From an uncultured Oscillospiraceae bacterium (GTDB lineage Bacteria > Bacillota > Clostridia > Oscillospirales > Oscillospiraceae): a stretch of 18,857 nt of DNA. Shown here piece after piece: positions 13,716 to 18,857 of this stretch. Where the stretch lies: assembly GCA_934643765.1 (NCBI GenBank), contig CAKUCT010000009.1, positions 1 to 18,857 on the forward strand, read 5' to 3'. The notes under the pieces are model-generated. The model saw nothing but the letters and a program-made list of their open reading frames with translations. It made no database searches and was not told where the DNA came from. The position numbers and the translations under genes are program-made. How positions within the stretch are numbered: the first letter of the stretch is position 1; every line of letters begins with the position of its first letter.

Positions 13716-15161
13716 TTAATTCTTTTTGGACCAGGTGCTCGGCAGCAGCAGAATCAGCATCGGGTAAATTTCCAGCCGCCCGAAGAGCATATCCAGACAC
13801 AGAACAATCTTGGACAGCGGGCTGAACATGGCGAAATTTCCGACCGGACCGACCAGACCGAGGCCGGGGCCGATGTTGTTGAATGTGGCCAGAACGGCGG
13901 TCAGCGTGGTCGAGCCGTCAAAGCCGTCGAGAGAGACGAGCAGGACAGATACCATGCAGATCAGGACGTACAAAATGAAGTAGCCGCTGACGGCCCGCAC
14001 AACGTCCTGCCCGACGGGCTTGCCGTCGATGCGCATGACCTTGACGGTTCTGGGCCGGACGAGCCGCCGTACCTCGACCTGCGCTGCGCGCACGAGAATG
14101 ACCAGACGCGATACCTTCAGGCCGCCGCCGGTAGATCCGGCCGAAGCGCCGACAATCATCAGAAACACCAGAATCACGCGCGAAAGCTCCGGCCAGAGGT
14201 CGAAGTTTTCCGTGCAGAAGCCGGTGGTTGTAATCAGCGACGAGACGGAGAAGGCCGCATGGTGGATGGCCGCGTGGAAGCTCGGGTAGAGCGGGAGAAT
14301 GTTCAGGGTAATGAGCGCGATGGAGCCAAGGATGATGCCTACATACCAGCGCAGCTCCGTGTTTTTGAAGGCCAGATCGAACTTTTTCTGCAGCAGGAAG
14401 AAGTAGATCGAGAAGTTGACGCCGAAAAGCGCCATGAAAACGGTTGTAACGGTCTGCAGATAGGGGCTGTAGCCCGCGAAAGAATCTGCCTTGATGGCAA
14501 AGCCGCCGGTACCGGCGGTTGCGAAGGCGTTGCACAGCGAGTCGAACAGCGGCATGCCGCCGGCCAGGTAAAACAGCAGCTGCACCAGCGTCAGCGCAAA
14601 ATAGATTGAGTACAGAATTTTGGAGGAGTCGACCATGCGGGGGACCATCTTGCCGACGGTTGGCCCGGGGCTCTCGGCCCGGAGCAGGTGGATGCCTTGG
14701 CCGCCTTCGAGCTTCACAATGGCCAGCATGAACACCAGGATGCCCATGCCGCCGAGCCAATGGGAGAAGCTGCGCCAGAAGAGCATGCAGCGGCTCAGCG
14801 CCTCGACATTCGGCAGGATGCTTGAACCGGTTGTGGTAAAGCCGGAGATCATCTCAAACACCGCGTCAAGATAGAACGGGATTTCGCCCGAGAGCGTAAA
14901 CGGCAGCGCGCCAACAAGAGAAAGCGCGATCCATCCGGCGGCGACGGTGACAAGCCCGTCTTTGGCGTAGATGGTTTTCAGCCGGGGACGCGACAGGCGC
15001 ATGGCGGCAAAGCCAAAGATGGCTGCGCCAAGGGCTGTGACGACGAACCAGATGCCGGCGGGCTCCCGGTAGCACAGGGCCGTGATGATGGGCAGCAGCA
15101 TGAAGGCCGACTCGATGAGCAAAATCGCGCCCAGAATATAAAGAATCATCCGTTTGTTCAT
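13716..15161 (-). CDS. trkH: Potassium uptake channel/transporter subunit TrkH
   Basis: TrkH is the membrane pore subunit of the Trk/Ktr potassium uptake system. The 481-residue protein has the four-fold membrane-pore-membrane layout with about ten transmembrane helices. The four selectivity loops are visible: SGFTTTGSS (106-114), ATAGTGGFA (214-222), LITTTGFCTEN (309-319) and TFNNIGPGL (426-434). GGMGILVFMLAIVKL and GASAGSTGGGLKVSRL are further TrkH signatures. The length and N-terminal extension point to TrkH rather than the shorter KtrB. It starts 3 bp after trkA. Its GAAAGGG ribosome binding site lies in the last codons of trkA, so translation is coupled. Shares the palindromic terminator with the convergent gene. 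Confidence 0.95.
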   Translation of the reverse strand: MNKRMILYILGAILLIESAFMLLPIITALCYREPAGIWFVVTALGAAIFGFAAMRLSRPRLKTIYAKDGLVTVAAGWIALSLVGALPFTLSGEIPFYLDAVFEMISGFTTTGSSILPNVEALSRCMLFWRSFSHWLGGMGILVFMLAIVKLEGGQGIHLLRAESPGPTVGKMVPRMVDSSKILYSIYFALTLVQLLFYLAGGMPLFDSLCNAFATAGTGGFAIKADSFAGYSPYLQTVTTVFMALFGVNFSIYFFLLQKKFDLAFKNTELRWYVGIILGSIALITLNILPLYPSFHAAIHHAAFSVSSLITTTGFCTENFDLWPELSRVILVFLMIVGASAGSTGGGLKVSRLVILVRAAQVEVRRLVRPRTVKVMRIDGKPVGQDVVRAVSGYFILYVLICMVSVLLVSLDGFDGSTTLTAVLATFNNIGPGLGLVGPVGNFAMFSPLSKIVLCLDMLFGRLEIYPMLILLLPSTWSKKN

Positions 15162-15164
15162 GGT

Positions 15165-16538
15165 TTAGCCCTTTCGCCGTTCCAGAATGTCGTCAAGCTC
15201 GTTCAGGCCCGTGACGCTTGTCACAACGACCACGGTATCGCCGGGCTCGATGGTGTCCTGGCCGCTGGGGATTAAAATTTTTCCGGCGCGGTTGATGCAG
15301 CCGATGAGAAGGTTCCGCCGCAGCTGCAGCGTCTGCAGCGGGATGCCGCACACGGTCGAACCCTCGGCCACGCGGAACTCCAGCGCCTCCGCCTTGCCGC
15401 CGACAAGCTTGTAGAGCGTCTCGACGTTGGAGCCGAGCGAGTTCTGCATCGATCTTGCGTAGCGGCAGATGATGTTGGACGTGCTGAAGCGGGGATTGAA
15501 GACGCTGCCGAGATCCATTGTTTCAATGATGGACTGGAAGGAATAGCGGTTGATTTTGGTGATGACCTTGACCTTGGGCCAGGTTTTGCGCACATAAAGG
15601 CCCATGAGGACATTTTCCTCGTCGATGCCGGTCAGCGCGGCAAAGGCGTCGGTCTGGGCGATGCCGCACTCGCGCAGAAAGCCCTCGTTCGTGCCGTCGC
15701 CGTGCAGAATCTCTGCCTTGGGAAGCTGCGACGAGAGCTGCACGCAGCGCTCATAATTGGTCTCGATGATCTTGACGCCAAGGCCGAGATCCAGCAGCTG
15801 CTTTGCAAGATAATAGGCGATGTGGCCGCCGCCGACGATCATTACGCTGCGCACGCGCGAGGCGGTGAGGCGGATCTGATGGAAGAACGACTGCGCGTCG
15901 CGCATGGAGGCGACGAAGGAAATGCGGTCTCCCGCCTCCAGCCGGAACGAGCCCGAGGGGATATACACGCCCTGTTCGCCGCGCTCGACGGCGCAGACCA
16001 GGATTTTTGCCTTGACAAGGCCCGGAAGCTCCATCAGCGTTTTCCCGGCCAGCACAGAGTCCGGCGGAATCTGCACCTTTAAAAGCTCTACATGGCCGTT
16101 TGCGAAGGTGTCTGTCTTGATGGCTGACGGAATGCGGAGCGTTCTTGCAATCTCCGTTGCGCACAGAAGCTCAGGATTGACGGAAAGGCTCAGACCCAGA
16201 TCATCTGAGATCAGCGAGAGTTCGCCGCTGTATTCCGGGTTCCGGACGCGGGCGATGGTGTGCTTGGCGCCGATTTTCTTGGCGACCAGGCAGCAAAGCA
16301 GGTTCAGTTCATCCGACATTGTGACCGCGATGAGAAGGTCCGCCGAGTCAACGCCGGCCTCCAGCTGTGTGGCGTAAGTTGCGCCGTTGCCCTCCACGCA
16401 GAGAATATCCAGATCTTCGCTGGTCTGGGCAAGCGGCTCGCCGCTGCGGTCGATGATTGTGATCTCATGGCCTTCGCGCGAGAGCTGCTCGGCGAGGGTG
16501 CTGCCAATTTTTCCATCTCCGACAATGACAATTTTCAT
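15165..16538 (-). CDS. trkA: Trk potassium uptake regulatory subunit TrkA
   Basis: TrkA is the cytoplasmic gating ring protein that binds NAD(H)/nucleotides and controls TrkH. The 457-residue product contains two tandem RCK units. The first has IVGDGKIGSTLAEQL (5-19) ending in an acidic strand IIDRSG, and LCVEGNGA. The second has MIVGGGHIAYYLAKQL (233-248) with a GGGHIA loop (final Gly replaced by Ala), ILHGDGTNE and a C-terminal TrkA_C domain VCGIPLQTLQL...DTVVVVT. I start at the ATG at 16538, with CAGGAG seven bases upstream; an open frame extends to 16754 but would cross the promoter and antisense tRNA region. It forms an operon with trkH. Promoter candidate at 16588-16616. Confidence 0.96.
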   Translation of the reverse strand: MKIVIVGDGKIGSTLAEQLSREGHEITIIDRSGEPLAQTSEDLDILCVEGNGATYATQLEAGVDSADLLIAVTMSDELNLLCCLVAKKIGAKHTIARVRNPEYSGELSLISDDLGLSLSVNPELLCATEIARTLRIPSAIKTDTFANGHVELLKVQIPPDSVLAGKTLMELPGLVKAKILVCAVERGEQGVYIPSGSFRLEAGDRISFVASMRDAQSFFHQIRLTASRVRSVMIVGGGHIAYYLAKQLLDLGLGVKIIETNYERCVQLSSQLPKAEILHGDGTNEGFLRECGIAQTDAFAALTGIDEENVLMGLYVRKTWPKVKVITKINRYSFQSIIETMDLGSVFNPRFSTSNIICRYARSMQNSLGSNVETLYKLVGGKAEALEFRVAEGSTVCGIPLQTLQLRRNLLIGCINRAGKILIPSGQDTIEPGDTVVVVTSVTGLNELDDILERRKG

Positions 16539-16587
16539 GGCTAGACTCCTGATTCCTGTGAACGTATTTCGGTTGCTTTGATATCTC

Positions 16588-16616
16588 ATCATAGCATGAT
16601 TCGGCGGGAAAAGCAA
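16588..16616 (-). promoter_or_regulatory. Candidate sigma-A promoter of trkA-trkH
   Basis: TTGCTT (16611-16616), 17-bp spacer, TATGAT (16588-16593) on the minus strand, about 50 bp upstream of the trkA ATG. The -35 is weak. Divergent from the tRNA-Leu promoter. Confidence 0.65.
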
Positions 16617-16646
16617 TTCCGGGCCCGCAAAGAAACTGCGTGGTAA

Positions 16647-16676
16647 TTGACAAGCAATTACCGCGTATGCTAAGAT
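16647..16676 (+). promoter_or_regulatory. Sigma-A promoter of tRNA-Leu
   Basis: TTGACA (16647-16652), 18-bp spacer, TAAGAT (16671-16676), 13 bp before the mature tRNA 5' end. The -35 lies in a perfect 8-bp inverted repeat ggtaattg-acaag-caattacc (16642-16662). Confidence 0.85.
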
Positions 16677-16689
16677 AACACAGCAATAT

Positions 16690-16772
16690 GCGCCTGTGGT
16701 GGAATTGGCAGACACGATGGATTTAGGTTCCATTGCGCGAGCGTGCAGGTTCAAGTCCTGTCAGGCGCACCA
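16690..16772 (+). tRNA. tRNA-Leu (anticodon UAG), with encoded CCA
   Basis: The acceptor stem GCGCCTG pairs with CAGGCGC, followed by discriminator A and an encoded CCA end. The D-arm contains TGGTGGAATTGGCAGACAC, typical of tRNA-Leu. Anticodon stem ATGGA/TCCAT encloses loop TTTAGGT, giving anticodon UAG (reads CUN codons). A long variable arm TGCGCGAGCGTG marks class II, and the T-arm is CAGGTTCAAGTCCTG. It is transcribed as a single-gene unit with its own promoter and terminator. Confidence 0.97.
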
Positions 16773-16773
16773 C

Positions 16774-16814
16774 GCCGGAGCAAGCGTTGTATCGCTTGCT
16801 CCGGCTTATTTTTA
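16774..16814 (+). terminator. Terminator of tRNA-Leu
   Basis: 13-bp perfect stem gccggagcaagcg (16774-16786) with cgcttgctccggc (16793-16805), loop ttgtat, followed by ttattttt. Confidence 0.93.
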
Positions 16815-16951
16815 TAAATCGGAGCGCGTGCCGCTGTGCCACCTTTTTAAAGTTCAACGCGCAAACGCCGCGCTGGTTTGCGCGTTGGATTTGAGACGGT
16901 TTAATTTCTGTTTCAATTTGCTTGCACGGCAGTTTAAGAGCGTCTTTTACA

Positions 16952-17038
16952 ATGACGGTGTTCATTATTTTCGCCGTGTTCGCCTTCCTGATCGTCCACG
17001 ACCGGCCGGGGCGCGTGAAGGTGGATGGAGCTGTATGA
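16952..17038 (+). CDS. Small ORF (28 codons), predicted membrane peptide overlapping the PAP2 phosphatase gene
   Basis: ATG at 16952 to TGA at 17036-17038. The peptide starts MTVFIIFAVFAFLIVHDRPG: a strongly hydrophobic stretch of about 14 residues followed by a polar, basic tail. Its TGA overlaps the phosphatase ATG as ATGA (17035-17038), the signature of translational coupling. A ribosome binding site is weak (taagag, 11 bp upstream). No family is recognised. The overlap and the hydrophobic core argue for a real small protein, but a stretch of this size could be open by chance in GC-rich DNA. The 16815-16951 stretch before it holds a 12-bp inverted repeat (16855-16887) and no clear promoter. 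Confidence 0.45.
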   Translation: MTVFIIFAVFAFLIVHDRPGRVKVDGAV

Positions 17039-17589
17039 ATTTTGACTGGACGATTTTACACTGGATTCAAAATACGCTCGTCTGCCCGGCGATGGATTTT
17101 TTGATGCTGAAAATCACGATGCTTGGAAACGGCGGCGCGGTCTGGATTCTTTCTGCGGTGGGATTGCTGGCGACGAAAAAGTACCGCAAATACGGCGCGA
17201 TTTTGCTGGCGGGTCTGGCAGCGGGCGTGTTGACGGGCAACTTGATGCTCAAGCCGCTCATCGCGCGGCCGCGGCCGTGCTGGCTGGACGAAAGCGTGGC
17301 GCTTCTGATTCAAAATCCAACAGATTACTCGTTTCCGTCCGGGCACACGCTCTCGTCTGTCATCGGCGCGACGGTGCTGACGAAGGCAAACCAGAAATTT
17401 GGCATTATAGCTATCCCGCTCGCGGCGCTCATCGCGTTTTCAAGGCTGTATCTCTACGTCCATTTTCCAACCGACATCCTTGGCGCACTCGTGCTGGGCG
17501 CTGCGATTGGCCTTGCGGCCTGCGCAGCCGGAGATAAAATCTGGACATCGCTGTCGCAGAAAGGAACGTTTCTGAAGGCGCGGTCCTAG
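17035..17589 (+). CDS. PAP2-family membrane phosphatase
   Basis: This is a membrane phosphatase of the PAP2 / phosphatidic-acid phosphatase superfamily, whose bacterial members dephosphorylate lipids such as undecaprenyl pyrophosphate or phosphatidylglycerol phosphate at the outer face of the membrane. The 184-residue protein has about five to six transmembrane helices and all three catalytic motifs: KPLIARPRP (73-81), PSGHT (101-105) and SRLYLYVHFPTD (136-147, with His143 and Asp147). The ATG at 17035 is preceded by GGATGGAG at 4-bp spacing and starts MNFDWTILHWIQNT, a typical beginning. An open frame continues upstream through the tRNA gene and is not coding. An undecaprenyl-pyrophosphatase role (BcrC/YbjG-like) is plausible but not provable from sequence. 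Confidence 0.92.
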   Translation: MNFDWTILHWIQNTLVCPAMDFLMLKITMLGNGGAVWILSAVGLLATKKYRKYGAILLAGLAAGVLTGNLMLKPLIARPRPCWLDESVALLIQNPTDYSFPSGHTLSSVIGATVLTKANQKFGIIAIPLAALIAFSRLYLYVHFPTDILGALVLGAAIGLAACAAGDKIWTSLSQKGTFLKARS

Positions 17590-17636
17590 AGAATGGGCGC
17601 ATGCGGGGGCTGAATTTTCAACACATAAAAATAGAG

Positions 17637-17675
17637 CCGCGCCGGTTCCAAAGCTTTGGAACCGGCGCGGTTTTT
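17637..17675 (+). terminator. Perfect-palindrome terminator between PAP2 and pepT
   Basis: 34-bp perfect palindrome (17637-17670, 17-bp arms) followed by five T residues on the plus strand. On the minus strand, the pepT side, an A/T-rich stretch (17627-17636) follows, so it may work for both convergent genes, better for PAP2. Confidence 0.88.
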
Positions 17676-17712
17676 ACGATCATCGGGCTTTCTGGGGAAA
17701 ACTGATACGTGC

Positions 17713-18857
17713 TTACTTCGCGGCGTTCCAGAGGATGGTCGCCAGAAGCTCTGTAATTTTTTCCATATCCTCCACCGGAACGTATTCGAACCGACCGTGG
17801 AAGTTCTCGCCGCCCGCGCAGAGATTCGGGCAGGGCAGACCCTTAAATGAGAGCCGCGCGCCGTCTGTGCCGCCGCGGATAGGCTGAACGCGGGGCGTGA
17901 TGGAGAGCTCCTGCATGGCGGCCTTCGCTTGGTCGACCAGGAACATGCACGGCGCGATTTTTTCCTTCATATTATAATAGCTGTCGCGCATAGAAAGTGT
18001 GGCGGTTCCGGCGCCGTAGCGGCGGTCGATTTCCGCGCAGGCTTTTTCCATGACGCGCTTGCGGACCTCAAAGGTATCGCGGTCGTGGTCGCGGATGATA
18101 TACGAGAGGGTGGCCGATTCGACGGAGCCTTTCAGGTCCGTCAGATGGAAGAAACCCTCGTAGCCGTCGGTGTGGTACGGCGTCTCGAGCGCAGGCAGAA
18201 GGCTGTGCAGCTCCATGGCCACAAGGCTGGCGTTGATCATCTTGCCCTTGGCCGAGCCGGGGTGGATGGAAAGGCCGCGGATGGTGACGACGGCGGAGGC
18301 CGCGTTGAAGTTCTCGTATTCCAGCTCGCCGATGGCGCCGCCGTCGACGGTGTAGGCGTAGTTTGCGCCGAAGTGCTGGACATCAAAATGATCTGCGCCA
18401 TCGCCGATTTCCTCATCGGGCGTGAAGGCAATTTTCAGCGTGCCATGCGGGCGGTCAGAATGCAGAAGAAGCTCCGCTGCCGAAAGGATTTCCGCGACGC
18501 CGGCCTTATCGTCCGCGCCGAGAAGCGTTGTGCCGTCGGTTACGATCAGGCGCTTGCCGATGTGCTGGCGCAGCGATTCATATTCGCGGTCGGACAGGAC
18601 AATGTTCTGCGCTTCATTGAGAACAATATCGCCACCCATATAGGGCTCGGTGATGCGGGGGTGGATATTTTCGCCCGGTGCGTCCGGAGAAGTGTCCATG
18701 TGGGCAATCAAACCGTAGACGGGCAGGGGCTTTTCGCAGTTCGCGGGGACGGTTCCGTAGACATAGCCGAACGCGTCCATATGGGCATCACGAATACCGA
18801 TGGCCTGCATCTGCCGCACAAGCTCCGCGCCGAGCACGCGCTGGCCCGGTGTGGAGG
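17713..18857 (-). CDS. pepT: Tripeptide aminopeptidase PepT (peptidase T), N-terminus cut by the window edge
   Basis: PepT is a cytoplasmic M20-family zinc aminopeptidase that removes the N-terminal residue from tripeptides. The visible 381 codons carry the di-zinc site residues: His and Asp in IAHMDTSPD, the bridging Asp in LLGADDKAGVAEI, catalytic Glu pair in FTPDEEIGDGA, Asp in YTVDGGAIGELEYENFNAA, and His in GGENFHGRFE. IRGGTDGARLSFKGLPCPNL is the PepT-specific C-terminal signature. The reading frame stays open to the right edge (...STPGQRVLGAEL), matching the normal PepT N-terminal region, so about 25-30 residues including the start lie outside; the GTG at 18835 is internal. PepT ordinarily has about 408 residues. 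Convergent with the PAP2 gene. Confidence 0.96.
   Translation of the reverse strand, partial: STPGQRVLGAELVRQMQAIGIRDAHMDAFGYVYGTVPANCEKPLPVYGLIAHMDTSPDAPGENIHPRITEPYMGGDIVLNEAQNIVLSDREYESLRQHIGKRLIVTDGTTLLGADDKAGVAEILSAAELLLHSDRPHGTLKIAFTPDEEIGDGADHFDVQHFGANYAYTVDGGAIGELEYENFNAASAVVTIRGLSIHPGSAKGKMINASLVAMELHSLLPALETPYHTDGYEGFFHLTDLKGSVESATLSYIIRDHDRDTFEVRKRVMEKACAEIDRRYGAGTATLSMRDSYYNMKEKIAPCMFLVDQAKAAMQELSITPRVQPIRGGTDGARLSFKGLPCPNLCAGGENFHGRFEYVPVEDMEKITELLATILWNAAK

Noticed and set aside
16539..16754. 72-codon N-terminal extension of trkA
   Set aside because: It would cross the trkA and tRNA-Leu promoters and run antisense to the tRNA; the Rossmann fold and a good ribosome binding site fix the start at 16538.

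Overview
The window looks like chromosomal DNA from a GC-rich member of the Bacillota (Clostridia). Low-GC-type sigma-A promoters and AGGAGG ribosome binding sites sit in front of GC-rich genes, and there are a T-box riboswitch, S-layer-homology (SLH) surface proteins and a ylxM-ffh / rpsP-khpA / rimM-trmD block. My best guess is the Oscillospiraceae (Oscillibacter/Flavonifractor-like); this is inference from style and gene content, not a database match. No phage, plasmid, transposase, CRISPR or rRNA genes were seen.

Layout. From 1 to about 11.15 kb every gene is on the minus strand. Read in transcription order (right to left): ylxM-ffh (SRP pathway) from a strong promoter; a hairpin-rich 272-bp spacer; rpsP-khpA (ribosomal protein S16 and a KH RNA-binding protein); proB-proA (proline synthesis, overlapping by 4 bp); a consensus promoter and a tryptophan-type T-box leader; a 23-codon small ORF; a three-gene ABC importer (lipoprotein, permease, ATPase: trpXYZ-like) carrying a 153-bp palindromic element between its first two genes; a secreted SLH protein with three 79-residue repeats; and rimM followed by the start of trmD, cut by the left edge. 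The ribosome/SRP genes are usually contiguous in Firmicutes. Here about 8 kb of amino-acid and surface genes lies between khpA and rimM, and rimM has its own promoter.

From 11.2 kb a divergent plus-strand gene encodes a large secreted phosphodiester-glycosidase/SLH protein. It converges on a minus-strand trkA-trkH potassium uptake operon across a perfect palindromic terminator. Divergent from trkA is a tRNA-Leu(UAG) gene with its own promoter and terminator. It is followed by a 28-codon membrane-peptide ORF overlapping a PAP2-family phosphatase gene, a shared palindromic terminator, and pepT (tripeptidase), cut by the right edge.

Regulatory highlight. The leader at 6163-6448 has a UGG (Trp) specifier and a UGGC acceptor-binding bulge. 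These match the anticodon and the discriminator base (G73) of bacterial tRNA-Trp independently, so the ABC importer downstream is very probably a tryptophan (or precursor) importer switched on by uncharged tRNA-Trp. Between that leader and trpX lies a small ORF with a much better ribosome binding site than trpX itself and a Trp codon at position 8. This arrangement recalls the T-box plus leader-peptide control of the B. subtilis anti-TRAP operon and is the most interesting candidate novelty in the window.
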